64,000 nt of DNA from Sinohyriopsis cumingii (GCA_028554795.2 CM068827.1:141137251-141201250); one strand, 5' to 3'. Shown: positions 39,445-49,913, numbered from the stretch's first letter. Program-made: numbers and translations. Notes: generated by a model not told the origin, from the letters alone.

Positions 39445-39458
<14 letters not shown>

Positions 39459-39939
39459 CGTCTTTATTTTTCATTCTTGGGATTTAAAACTCCAGAAATT
39501 AATTGTCTCTCTTATAATACATCGCTGAGGACTTTATCTTGACGTAAAATAATACGGTTGAATGAATTTATGGATTTCATCCCTGCATTAAGTTTGTTTA
39601 TTATTATGACCAGCTTGTTATATTTATAGCTGGATTGATGGGATCTAAGAACCAGAATGGTGACGGCATGACATGCAGTGTGGCAGCGTAGCCATTTAAC
39701 TTAACTGACGGTGTATCTGTTACTATATGAATGAACGTGATTCTGGAGCAGAAAAAGAATAGTGATAGGAATTCCGACCTCTGAATAAGGGCAGTATAAA
39801 CTGTGTTACGTGTACAAGAACATATGGTTGTATAAAGCATGCTTATGTTTTTTTTTTCGCATCATATGGTTGTATGAACTATGCAGATTTCTTTGTAACA
39901 CACGATTCTGTGAATCATACTCAGAAAAGTTAATTAGAA

Positions 39940-40835
39940 AGGGAAGCACAGGAAAGGAGTGTTGAGTTAGAAAAGCGGGCAAGGTTAGAGATCATAGATG
40001 TAGAGGAAAGAAATAAGCAAAGAGATTATGACATACAATTTAGATTATAAACCGCTAGAAAAGAAGATTAAAGATTCTGCCTCTAGCAAGTTGGTGGGCC
40101 CCAAATTACCCTTCTTTCTACAATGAATATGATGACATGAATCCATCGGTGTTAGAGATATGGCAAGAACCAGAGAAAACAAAACGGGGGGTGGGGGGGG
40201 GGTGGCTCTACATCTCAGTGCTTAATTAAAACGAGCAGCTCTGGATGTATACTCGTGACTCCCCAGAAGCGATGTGTTGAATTACGACGCTCGGAAGGAA
40301 GCAATTCTGAAAAGTGTATGAGTTGACTGAGCAGGGTTTTCGTAAAACGTTCAGGTAGAGCAAACTTGAGAAGGGAGCAACCTTTGGTCATTTTATCGTC
40401 AGAAGAGCTAATTATTTTCAACGATGGATTGAATATGGTAAAGTACACAAAATGTTTGAAGGCTTGACTGATTTCTTGTTTAGAGATCAGTTGTTGAGTA
40501 TAGTTGAACCAATTTCTGAAAGAGAAGGTATTGTCAAACATTCAAACACTGCTAAGCAGGCAGTTTGCTTTGCCGAAGCTCATGGTGGAACTCAGAACGT
40601 AGTTTCAAAAGATAAGTCTGGAAACCAGTCATGGGGATCGACGCATATAGAGCCCGTGAAATCGGCTGAGGCAAGTATGTCTATTAAGTATACAGGTCGT
40701 CAGGGTATTATGCATGTAACAAATGTGGTAATGTACAAGGAAAGTGTCCTAAAAGGAAGGGTCCTATACACAAGGCAGCCATGGCTACAGAGAACAAAAA
40801 CAGGTCCGCTAGGCCTATTCAGATTGAATACGGTA
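39940..40835 (+). pseudogene. gag remnant of LTR retrotransposon
   Basis: A charged coiled-coil-like start (KRARLEIIDVEERNKQRDYD) is followed by capsid-like sequence (VALHLSA.., LDVYSRLPRSDVLNYDARKE) and a C-terminal capsid segment at about 40,452-40,590 (GLTDFLFRDQLLSI.., ending CFAEAHGG). A worn zinc knuckle CNKCGNVQGKC, short by several residues, lies at about 40,705-40,740. The frame changes several times and stops interrupt it; a G-run (40,185-40,203) marks one break. Confidence 0.7.
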
Positions 40836-41239
40836 TCCCATCATTCGGTAGGTTTCTTTTTCACGAGATGTGGATACCAACAGCAAGAGGTGCCATTAAC
40901 GGTCAAGGTCACGGTTTTACGTGAAACTGGTTGTAAAGGCGTGGTTATGAAACAGAGTCTCTCTGCATGCTTCTCAATCAGATGACACATCGCATACCCG
41001 TCGCACGAGTCGAGATTGAAACTCCATTCTTGACCTGGACAGTCAATGCCCTCTGCATAGATAACCTAATTTACGATCTGACAATCTGCAATGTCGAAGG
41101 TTTCCGTCTTCCGACCATGGCAGATTTTAGAATACATGTAGCTCAGACAGTTGAAACGCGAGCGCAAGCCCGGCGAGAGAAAAACGCGTTTCAGAGATTA
41201 AATGTTCACCAATCTATCGATGGAATTACGTTTGACTAA

Positions 41240-42400
41240 TTCCTACGAGAGCAAGAGCATGGCGAATCCGTGAAATCGATTGCAGAGAAACTCGATTCTG
41301 ACGCCATTAAACACTGCAATGGTGGGGACAGCTCAAAGTTTGTACCGAGGAATGGGTTAATCCACAGGGAGTTTACCACACAAGAGGGTAGGAAATACCG
41401 GCAACTGGTTGTGCCCCAGAAATACAGATCCCGTGTGCTGAGGATGGCGCATGAGTCTTGCATGGCGGGCCATCTGGGTAAGGTAAAGGCTACTAGCAGA
41501 ATTCTGGCTGAATTATACTGATCTGGTGTTAACAGTGACGTCACGCGTTTTTTTCATATACCTGTGAAGTGTGCCAGAAAACTATATCCAAAGGAAGGCT
41601 CTCACGAGTTCCCCTGGGGAAGATGCCTTTAATGTTGTAGTTGTTGTAGGGTTTAACGCCATTTTTAGCAGACGATAGGCTATATATGGCGGCCATTATT
41701 AATGGTGGAGAAAGAACCCGGGAAAACCCTGATAAGAACCACCGACCCACGAGAAGCTACTGGCAAGCTTTCTCACATACCCACATTAGCCGAATCCGAG
41801 ACTCGAACCCACGTAGACAGAGGTGAGATGGCAGTGATCCGTAACGGAGAGCGCTTTAGACCACTCGGCCACTCGGGGCCCCCCTTTAATAGACACACCA
41901 TTCTAAAAGGATGGCGGTGGATATTGTTGGGCCAATACAACCTATGGCCGATAAGAAAAACAGGCATATCTTTATACTGTGGATTTTGCAACCAGCTACC
42001 CCGAATCCGTAGCGTTGCGAAGTACTTAAGCGGAACGGATGGCCGAAGCGCCGGTTGATATATTTAGCATTGTAGTGGTGCCGAAAGAAATCCTTATGGA
42101 TTGCGGAGCCTAATTCACTTCCGACCTCATGAGTGAAATCCCATGTGCAACGGTCTGGTGGAGAAATTTAATGGTACACTGAAACAAATGTTACAGCGAA
42201 TGTGCGCGGAGCGTGCGCAGGACAGAAACCGTTATTTGTACTCTGAGCTATTCGCGTATCGCAAGGTTCCGCAAGAAAACTTTGGGTTCTCGCCCTTGAA
42301 GTTTTGTACGGGAGAACTATTCGAGGCTCTGTGCGAATCCTACTTGAAATTTGGGCAGGTGATGTTACCGACGACGAAGTAAACACTACCTACCAGTACG
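41240..42400 (+). pseudogene. Gypsy-type integrase remnant, split by a SINE
   Basis: An H2C2 zinc finger (AHESCMAGHLG then CEVC at about 41,562) precedes the core. A SINE interrupts at 41,634. After it come MAVDIVGPIQPMADKKNRHI (first catalytic Asp), MDCGA (second Asp, about 42,096) and NGLVEKFNGTLKQMLQRMCA (catalytic Glu), then AYRKVPQENFGFSPLKF. The catalytic residues can still be read, but across several frames. Its place upstream of the RT is the unusual point. Confidence 0.85.
41634..41882 (-). mobile_element. SINE family 1 in the retrotransposon integrase
   Basis: Minus-strand copy ending, on the + strand, with GGGGCCCC. The duplicated target CCTTTAAT is at 41,626-41,633 and again at 41,883-41,890. 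Removing the SINE and one copy restores the integrase frame locally, so the insertion came after the retrotransposon. Confidence 0.93.
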
Positions 42401-42659
42401 TGAACTTGAGAAACTTGTCAGATGGCATATAAAGAACTTGCATGATCGATTCGTAAGTATGTCAAGTACTACAATCGCAGGGCGCCTACTAGAAAATTTG
42501 TTGTGGACTATCGGATGCTAGTGCTTTCTCCTATTAGCACAAACAAACTATTAGTTGAATGGAATGGTCCCTACAAGTTTAAGAAGGTCAATGGGTGATA
42601 TGGACTATAAAATGGACATGAATGGCAAGTTGAACATGTTTCATCATAATGTGCTAATG

Positions 42660-42860
42660 TTTTAAGTGAAGAGACGCAAAGACGCGTTAGAAAAGGAAGT
42701 ATTGAACCTAGTTCCTATAGCGGTCGTTGAAGATGACGTGGTGGAAATAGAAACTCCTCTGGAATATCACTTGAGTGTTGAAAGGGATAGACCAAGTAAA
42801 CGTGAATGCGGAGTTGTCCAAAGACCAGCGTCAACAGATCAACAAGATCCTGGTAAATAG
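42660..42860 (+). pseudogene. Linker remnant between integrase and RT
   Basis: A short open stretch of acidic and basic residues (VKRRKDALEKEVLNLVPIAV and on) between the integrase end and the RT start, with no recognised domain. It would be the pol linker if the order is native. Confidence 0.4.
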
Positions 42861-42929
42861 TCACATGTATTAACCAACAGACATGGATGCATATCATTAG
42901 AAGAACTAAACATCAAGTTGAAGATGTCT

Positions 42930-43620
42930 GATCCGATTAGGATTAAAGGTTACCCAGTACCCTTTAATGCACGAGAGGCGATGGATGAAGAGGTTAGTAA
43001 ATGCTAGAATCCTCTAATTCGCCATATTCGTGTCTCCCTTGTCAGGAAAAAGGACGGTACAAACCGCTTTTGTATTGATTTCCGTCAATTAAATAATGTC
43101 ACGGTGTTCGATGTCAAACCGATGCCAGACATAGAGAGTCTTTTTGCTAAATTATCTGGTCATCGGTACATTTCAAAATCGGATTTATCCAAAGGATATT
43201 GACCGGTACCCATCGTTGAAGAGTCTCGTCAGTTGACGGCATTTATCATCCAGAAAGGGTTGTACCAATTTAAGGTAATGCCATTCGGATTGGTAGGTGA
43301 CAGTGCGACTAGTTGTGGCTTGATGGGCAGGTTACTAAAAGATTTAGTAAGCGTTGACAGCTTTGTGGACGACATTTTTGTATACACGGATACTTGGAAC
43401 GAACATCAGTCCATTCTAACTGAACTCTTCAAAATTACTCCGCAAAGCGAACCTCACGGTGAGACCCACTAAATGTAGTATTGGCGATACAGATTTTTAG
43501 AGTGCTTGGATCATATGGTCAGTGGATCAGGGCAATTGAAACTTCACCCCAAACAAGTAGAAGCAATTAGTAACTCGCTGAAATCAGTTATCAAGACTCA
43601 GGTTCGTTCATTTCTGGGTT
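42930..43620 (+). pseudogene. Ty3/Gypsy reverse transcriptase remnant
   Basis: RT blocks in order: VSLVRKKDGTNRFCIDFRQL, MPDIESLFAKLSGHRYISKS followed by DLSKGY (stop at about 43,201), ESRQLTAFIIQKGLYQFKVM then PFGL, and the active-site box VDSFVDDIFVYTD at about 43,350-43,390. The normally acidic pair is present. A stop and small frameshifts make it inactive. Confidence 0.88.
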
Positions 43621-44155
43621 TAGTAGGATTGTAGAGTAAATTTATACCTTAATTTTGCTGCCATTACTAGCCCATTGTCTGACCTGACAAAGAAGGGGCA
43701 GCCAAATAAAGTGTTATGGGGCCCATCACAGGAAAAAGCTTTTAATGCACTAAAGGAAAATCTGATCAGTGCGCCTATATTGAAGTTACCCGATATTAAC
43801 AAAACGTTAATCCTAAAAACTGGTACCTCTGATATGGGATGGGAGCAGTTTTGCTGCAGTAGCAAGAAATGGTAAAGGAGCTCACAGTTTATGCAAGCAG
43901 GAAATAGCTAACCAGGGAACGTATATACTCATTAATCGAAAAGGAGTTTCTGGTGGATTGGTAAATTGCATATTTTTAATGTGAGATTTTGTTCTCGAAA
44001 CTGACCGCGAACCCCTGTTGCATTTAAACAAAGCTAAGGTTGCTAATACTCGGTTGATGCTTTGGGCGCTGACACTAAAACTTTATCGTTTTCGAGTTAA
44101 AGCAATCAAAGGGGTCATTAACGTAGGTGCAGACTGATTGAGTAGAATGTGAGTG
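43621..44155 (+). pseudogene. RNase H remnant at the C-terminal end of pol
   Basis: RT connection SPLSDLTKKGQPNKVLWGPS..KAFNALKENLISAPILKLPD, then RNase H-like pieces (ASRK, TREXIYSLIEKEF) and the end INVGADXLSRM followed by a stop at about 44,151. In ordinary Gypsy elements this LSR block is followed by the integrase; here it is followed only by the polypurine tract and LTR. Confidence 0.82.
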
Positions 44156-44269
44156 GCAAATACGATATTTATTTAAATATCCAGTCTAGGTTTTGCAAGC
44201 CAAGGAGGGCGAAGCCTTATTTTCTTTTCTTCATATTCCGTGAATACTAAAACATGTGTCCATTGCCCT

Positions 44270-44283
44270 TGATGGGGAGGTAT
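44270..44283 (+). other. Polypurine tract
   Basis: GATGGGGAGGTAT directly before the 3' LTR start, as expected for plus-strand priming in LTR elements. Confidence 0.7.
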
Positions 44284-44595
44284 TGTCACAGAATAAGGCA
44301 AGAAATGGTTATGCCTTAGAAGAATTTGGGTAATTGGTTTCTTATAAGCATACAGCATTATATATAGTAATTCATATTTTTTATATATTTTTGTGGTGAC
44401 CGGTTGACCGGTCAATACACGCATCTCGTCGTACGTCCTTTGAGGCGGGACACCCATATAGCACAATGTGTACAGGTACTTGACCCATGGTCGTGTAAAT
44501 TTTTTTTGTTGTATTTATCGGAAACATTGTCTTATGCGACACAGTGATTGCTTGGATTTTGTCAAGGAGTGTCAGTACTATTACAACTTGCTACA

Positions 44596-44686
<91 letters not shown>

Positions 44687-45141
44687 TTCGGATTTAAAAT
44701 TCTGGAAAATTATTGGTTTGTTATATATCTTCGCTGATGACTTTATTTTGATGTACATTACTATTGTAGCAGTTTATCTCTTTTCTGACCATTTTGGTAT
44801 ATTTACAGCTGGATGGATGGGCTCGAAAAACCAGTATGGTCACGGCATGACATTTAGTGTGGCAGCGTAGCCATTTAACTAAATTCAGCTGGCAGTGCAT
44901 CCGTTGCTACATGACTGGACGTGTAGGATAAGATTTCAGGATTCTGGAGAAGGAATAAGAATAGTGATATGAATTCCGACCTCTGAATAAGGGCAGTCAA
45001 CACTGTGTTATGTTTAATAGGACATATGGTTGTATGGACCATGCTTATTTTTTCCAATGAATAGGGTTGTATGATACAAGAATAGTGATATGAGATTGCA
45101 AACTCAGTATAATGGCAGTATACACTGTATTACGTTTCCAA

Positions 45142-45143
<2 letters not shown>
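44284..45143 (+). repeat. 3' LTR
   Basis: Begins TGTCACAGAATAAGGCAAGA. It has an extra segment (about 44,380-44,600) not seen in the 5' LTR, a (TA)n at 44,600-44,684, then the shared blocks, and near its end a second imperfect copy of the GAATAGTGATATGA..GGCAGT block. The true 3' end is unclear because the following (TA)n begins at 45,144. Confidence 0.78.
44600..44684. repeat. (TA)n microsatellite inside 3' LTR
   Basis: About 85 bp of TA repeat at the LTR position that in the 5' copy holds TA plus a SINE. Confidence 0.96.

Positions 45144-45231
<88 letters not shown>
45144..45231. repeat. (TA)n tract bordering element A on the left
   Basis: TA repeat separating the 3' LTR of the retrotransposon from the first inverted repeat of element A. 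A matching tract lies at the right end (53,877-53,961). Confidence 0.96.
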
Positions 45232-45234
<3 letters not shown>

Positions 45235-45292
45235 CAGAGCAGGGGTAAACAGTATTTTTGCTGGAGCATCATTTTTGGAAAATAAGGCCTTC

Positions 45293-45480
45293 TACGAAAA
45301 CAAAAAAAAGAGTCAACAATGTGAAACCAAAACCTCTAACCAACCGAGAGTCACTCTCTACCGGGGTTAGCTTTATTGTTACTTTTTTTGTCGCTAGTGT
45401 TTTCTAAAAGGTATGCGCGCGCGTTTACCCAGCGTGATACCTTATCGTACTCGCACCCCGACCCCCCTCTGCTGCTATAA
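45293..45480 (+). repeat. Left terminal inverted repeat of element A
   Basis: Contains ACCAAAACCTCTAACCAACC, AGTCACTCTCTACCGGGGTT and CTCGCACCCCGACCCCCCTC. Each is found in reverse complement, with small differences, at 53,690-53,874. Confidence 0.9.
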
Positions 45481-45493
45481 TTAAATCATTGTT

Positions 45494-46612
45494 ATGTCAA
45501 TAATGGCACCAGAAGGATTATAAGCAATTACAAAATTTCTTCCCGTTCGTGATTCTGTTAGACAAAAACTACAAGAACGTCAAGAATCTCAAGCTGAATT
45601 TGTAGAGGGTACAGAACAATTATTTAGACCTGTTACAAAAGTTACTGAAGGAGATGCAACGGTTACTGAAGGTCTTCTTGCATTAGTAAGACAAACTGCT
45701 GAGCAAACTGAAAAAATAGCAAAAAGAACTAAACAAACAAAATAGATTTTACGAGATCTTCCAACTGAGATAGCTGCTGCACAACCTCCCTTTGTGGGTG
45801 AAGAAACAATAGAGGGTATTGGCAAAGTTCGTACTGAAATAGCCGATGGGAATAAATAACTTGCATCTAAACCTAAGAAATAAAATATCGAACTGATTGA
45901 AAAATGTAAGGAAGGCATTGTCGAAGAAATTAAAAACACTAAAAAAGAAAAATTACCTGAAAAAATATTAATTAGTATATTTAATAAATCTGATATATTG
46001 AAACCCGGTCATGAAAATGTAACTGATGATAATCTTATTAAATGGATATATCGCATATTTCGCAACAAAAAAAGCCAGAGATGATGATTTAGAATACAGA
46101 AGTCTTGATGAAGAAATACAAAAACTTTATAATGTGGCCATGAAACAACTTCGACAACAAAATCCTCTTCAACAACAATCTTCTTCATCGCAGCACGAGT
46201 CTTCATACCAACTTCCTTCATCGCAGCAACAGATGGAACGACAACAATCTCCTCCACGACTTCCTCATCCACAACAGAATCACAATCTTCTAGAAAATCT
46301 AAAGAAGAATTTCACGATGCACCTGACATCGACGCTACTGGAAGTGGTTTTCTTTTGACTACGATAAAGGGAAGTGGTTTTATTGCTTGTCCTAACAATG
46401 TTCTCTCCGACGAAGAACGACTAGAAATTCTGATTGGAGGGAAACGTGCTGGAAATAATTCTCCAGAAATTATTAATGAAGCAGCTGGTATTTGTCGAAG
46501 ATTATTTACAGGCGGTATCATGGACATCGATGTTTATCGGGAACATTTCGATGAAATCGTTGATGATTACCACAGTGATTCGATAAATAATAAAAAATAT
46601 GTTCGTACATAA
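45494..46612 (+). pseudogene. Element A: coiled-coil and AGN-motif structural gene
   Basis: An ATG at 45,494 opens a frame with stops at about 45,521, 45,743, 45,857 and 45,881. The N-terminal part is helical and coiled-coil-like (VRQKLQERQESQAEFVEGTE, ALVRQTAEQTEKIAKRTKQT). A Gln-rich middle in another frame (about 46,080-46,330) follows. The C-terminal part returns to the first frame (DEERLEILIGGKRAGNNSPE then INEAAGICRRLF). This layout is typical of a conserved structural protein of Polintons whose exact role is not known to me. A homologue is in element B at 56,090-56,940 (-). Confidence 0.6.
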
Positions 46613-46961
46613 TGATCAACGAGAACCTGTCATGGTCAGGGTGATGAATTCGCGATTACCTACTTTTGAAGCGATTTATGGTGATGGGCTCGGGGATGTT
46701 TTTCAGGGTCTATTCAGAAGGATAGCCCCAAAAGCAATACCGATTGCAAAACAATTAGGAATGAAAGCTATTGACGTTGTTCGTGATAATCTTATTGGTG
46801 CTGTTGGTGATGTTGCTGGTAAAATATTCTCGGCAATCAGAGAAAGCCTAGCACGATCAATACGACGGAAATCACAGCCACCAGTGAAACTGGCCAGCAC
46901 TGAAGTTATGCCTGCAAATGTCAGTAAATTAATAAATCAAGCCGCAAATAAAAAATACTAG
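46599..46961 (+). CDS. Element A: small basic capsid protein (pX-like)
   Basis: Intact 120-residue frame with stop. The N-terminal part has IYGDGLGDVFQGLFRRIAPK, then alternating hydrophobic helices (IAKQLGMKAIDVVRDNLIGA) and a basic stretch SLARSIRRKSQPP. Size, YGxGL motif and Gly/Ala-hydrophobic plus basic composition match the small capsid or core proteins encoded beside the major capsid gene of Polintons. It overlaps the end of the preceding gene by a few bases, as in compact viral genomes. A homologous remnant is at 54,870-55,240 (-). Confidence 0.6.
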   Translation: MFVHNDQREPVMVRVMNSRLPTFEAIYGDGLGDVFQGLFRRIAPKAIPIAKQLGMKAIDVVRDNLIGAVGDVAGKIFSAIRESLARSIRRKSQPPVKLASTEVMPANVSKLINQAANKKY

Positions 46962-47063
46962 CAGAGCTGGCTGGAGGACCGCTAGCGGTCCTGCCACTTT
47001 CAGAAAAAGAAAAAGAAAAAAATATAAGTGCAAGTCTGATAGCGGGAAACGGAGTTTCCTGGA

Positions 47064-47913
47064 ATGATCTTCATTTTAGACGATAACAATTATAATAAAT
47101 TGTTCAAACGGGTATCTGACCCAGCATTTGGCATGGACGAACCGGTCCTAAAGATGAGTCTGTGCGTGATTATCAGTATTATTCTTATGATGCACGTGTA
47201 CCTAATGCACGTGGAAGAATCGAATTACAAGTTCAGGATACAAGTAGATATGTTTGCCCGCTGAGAAATTTATCGTGGTTGAAGGTAGACTTTTAAAAAA
47301 CAGATGATACAGCATACGAAATTGGTGATAGAGTTGGTTTTGTTAATAATGGTGTTATGGAGTTATTTAGCAGCGCTATATACATGATTGACGAAAGAAA
47401 ATTGAACCGTGTCTTGAAAACGTCGACGTTGCCATGACGATACTTGGCCTTGGCCGATACAGTGATGATTATACGAGATCGACCGGTCCAACAATGATGT
47501 TTGCAAAGGATAAACCAATGGTATTTGACACACTTGGAGTTTCTGAAATTGCTTTAAGAATAAACAAACATCAGGAACCTTTTGAGGAAGTGTTGCTGAA
47601 TTTTGAACACAATCATGTAGCACGTGCATATCATCGGTTGATGACATTTATGGGACGTGATCAAAATATTGATAATGGTTTGCAGATATCACAGCGGTAT
47701 TTCACAATGCTGTATCCGATCTGTTATTTTTCGTTGGAGTATTTATATTTAATCAGACAATATGTCGTTGATATACACTTCCGAGCATGTGTAGCTCGAC
47801 TACCCGCTGGTAGCTATAGGGCAATCACTGTTATACTCAGTGACAAATCAATGTTACTCGAAGGTGTTGGTGGAAGAATGCAAGTTATTGACCCACCAGT
47901 GGAGAATATGTAA
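47064..47913 (+). pseudogene. Element A: major capsid protein-like gene, broken
   Basis: The start (NNYNKLFKRVSDPAFGMDEP) is in one frame, RDYQYYSYDARVPNARGRIE in the next, and VGFVNNGVMELFSSAIYMID then DVAMTILGLGRYSDDYTRST in the third; the last runs open to TAA at 47,911. The pattern FVxxGxxxLFxSAxYxxD..LGRYSDDY fits the first jelly roll of Polinton/adintovirus double-jelly-roll capsid proteins. At about 285 residues it is far shorter than that family, so part of the second jelly roll appears deleted. Homologue in element B at 53,965-54,800 (-). Confidence 0.62.
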
Positions 47914-47943
47914 CATGTAATGAGATCACTGTTGATATTTATA

Positions 47944-48183
47944 ATGTCATATCATCATGTCAATGTCAGTCTGACTCCTGATCAGATTAAAAGGCTTCAT
48001 TTGGAATCAGCAGCGCGTACTGGAATAAACATATCGCTAAAGCGAGATCAGATCACAAGTGGCCAAAATAAGTTATCGTTGACCGAACGTCAACTCGAGC
48101 ATTTCAGTTATGGCAGACAATCAAAAACCGGTGTTAAACTCAATCTTTCTGCGGGTGCCATCAGAGACTCGATTAAAAAATGA
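47944..48183 (+). CDS. Element A: LTxxQ-repeat small protein
   Basis: 79-residue frame starting MSYHHVNVSLTPDQIKRL. It carries an internal repeat: SLTPDQIKRL..TGINISLKRDQI and SLTERQLEHF..TGVKLNLSAGAI. Short proteins with such LTxxQ..tGvxLxL units next to the capsid gene are a recurring feature of Polinton-like elements (family knowledge); the role is unknown to me. Intact. Confidence 0.55.
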   Translation: MSYHHVNVSLTPDQIKRLHLESAARTGINISLKRDQITSGQNKLSLTERQLEHFSYGRQSKTGVKLNLSAGAIRDSIKK

Positions 48184-48207
48184 GATATATTTCCACTTCT
48201 TGCGGAG

Positions 48208-48465
48208 ATGCCAGCGTTGATAGCTGCTGAAGCTCTTGCCGTTGCGAAGGCAGCCTCGATAGGTGCTGTTGGAACCGCCGCTAGAATGACATTAAAGAAA
48301 GCAACTGGACAAGGAATAAAAAGGAGGGTGATCCATGAGCGGATTGGGCCTAAGATTACCAGGAAGTCCGTATCGATTCGGAAAAGGTCTGAGACTTTCA
48401 GGAACAATTCGTCTAACTACGATGTAATAATCCGCTTTATCAAGGATACATTTCAAACTAACTGA
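48208..48465 (+). CDS. Element A: Ala-rich, basic small protein (possibly the split partner of the LTxxQ gene)
   Basis: Open frame of 85 residues: an Ala-rich helix (LIAAEALAVAKAASIGAVGT) followed by a very basic part (KKATGQGIKRRVIHERIGPK). The preceding stop codon at 48,181 separates it from the LTxxQ frame by only 24 bases, and in related elements both parts are one protein, so this may be one gene split by a stop and a frameshift. A second frame reads GLGLRLPGSPYRFGKGLRL over the basic part. Confidence 0.4.
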   Translation: MPALIAAEALAVAKAASIGAVGTAARMTLKKATGQGIKRRVIHERIGPKITRKSVSIRKRSETFRNNSSNYDVIIRFIKDTFQTN

Positions 48466-48469
48466 CCAG

Positions 48470-49656
48470 ACCAGACACTTGCTTGATTTAACAAATGAAA
48501 TTCTGAGTATAAATTTATATGTAAGATCGTATGATCGTGATCATAAAGATTTTAATCATAAAGTGTATTTTACAAATTAAATCAAGAGGAATGTATAATG
48601 TACCAACCTGTGAGAGTTTTTATACACGACAAAGACGTACCTGAAAATGCCATCAGAATAATAATGAAACGGTCCCAAGTCAATACAGAACAATTTAGTG
48701 TTAATATAATTATTGATGAATACGGCAATTAATTTTTTTGTTGTTGCCGCAGGAACAGTTAAATGAACTGCATCGAGGGCATATTACTATGATTGCGTGT
48801 AATAGAGATCAGATTCAGAATTATGCACATTCTTCTATTGAATTTGATCGGCTTAAAAAATATTGTCTAATTCTGAATAAAAATATAATCTCATGAAAAA
48901 CTGATTTTTCGTTAATTTGATGGCCCTTACGATAGAGGTCTCAGAATAACTGATGACGATATTTCACGCGACACAAAATACCATACACATGCGCCACGAC
49001 AGGGGCCCTAACTTTCATTTTCATTACAGTAGTCACTGATATTTGTTTCATTTTCTGACATAATCTTTCTTAATTGTCTCCCACGTGTGTTCATAATTTT
49101 TTTGTTTCGTATTCATGAGACAATTCCGATCAAATTGTTTCGATAGCGCACGAAACTGATACGAATTTATCCTCTTCTGTTTTTACAGACAAGGGTTTGA
49201 AAATAGATTGTTGAATTTTCTTGATGAATTTGTATTCTGATGGTAGTGTATATCCACTTCGAGTTTACGCTGTCGTAATGATTCAAAATCACAAATAATT
49301 TTGTCCAGGATTTAGTTCATCAGATATTTTTATGCGTCATGTTTTAATTTATTAATTGCAGAAAAAACCCATTGATATATCATAGTTCTTTATATACTAA
49401 ATATGTATTTAAAATAAAAAAGTATTTACACAACTCCCATGTGAAATCCCAGATTGCTAAAAGACATTCTAACAAGTTCAGAGGACAGTTGTGTGCATTT
49501 ACAGAAAATGCAAGGACGGCACAGTACATATAGTAGCATATTTACAGTATATACAATCTTAATTCTAAGGACGGCACAACATATTTTTCCACACTCACCC
49601 CATAATCAACTCCGGGAGAGTGAAAAAAGCACCCACCATGTGGGCGTGTGTACTTG
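48470..49656. other. Element A interior without a recognised gene
   Basis: AT-rich, with scraps of open frame such as VRVFIHDKDVPENAIRIIMK at about 48,611-48,670 (+). I cannot assign these to a protein. Confidence 0.5.
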
Positions 49657-49913
49657 TTGTTGTTATTCTAGGGTTTAACGCCATTTGTCAGCACACATAT
49701 ACTATACATGGCGGCCAGTATAACTGGTGGAGGAAGAACACTGGAAAACCCAGGGAAGAACCACCGACCCACGAGAAGCTACTGGCAGGCTTTCCCACGG
49801 AACCCACGCCAGCCGAGCCTTGAACTAGAACCCACGCAGACAGAGGTGAGATGGCAGTGATCCAGAATGGTTAGCGCTTTAGACCACTCGGCCACTCGGC
49901 TACTTGGGGCCCC
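49657..49913 (-). mobile_element. SINE family 1 inserted in element A
   Basis: Minus-strand copy with GGGGCCCC at its right edge and a short GTT-repeat on the left. Target duplication GTGTGTACTTG at 49,646-49,656 and GTGTGTGCTTG at 49,914-49,924, one mismatch. A duplicated GCCACTCGGC lies near the head. It is younger than element A. Confidence 0.92.

Larger units (their letters stand above)
38928..39900 (+). repeat. 5' LTR (interrupted by a SINE and (TA)n)
   Basis: Begins TGTCACGGAATAAGGCAAGA and ends near ..CTTTGTAACA. It matches the 3' LTR in several blocks: the start, the GGATTTAAAACTCCAGAAAT-like block, GTGTGGCAGCGTAGCCATTT, GAATTCCGACCTCTGAATAA and CATATGGTTGTAT. A SINE and TA tracts lie within. 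I could not find a convincing tRNA primer-binding site after it. Confidence 0.8.
38928..45143 (+). mobile_element. Decayed Ty3/Gypsy-type LTR retrotransposon with integrase before RT
   Basis: Two LTRs starting TGTCACGG (38,928) and TGTCACAG (44,284) flank remains of gag, integrase, reverse transcriptase and RNase H, all on the + strand and in that order. The sequence types (H2C2 integrase zinc finger, FVDD-type RT, C-terminal ADxLSR) are Ty3/Gypsy-like. The pol order is that of Gmr1-like elements. Many stops and frameshifts and a SINE inside the integrase show it is dead. The 3' LTR runs into a (TA)n tract next to the Polinton-like element A. Confidence 0.85.
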
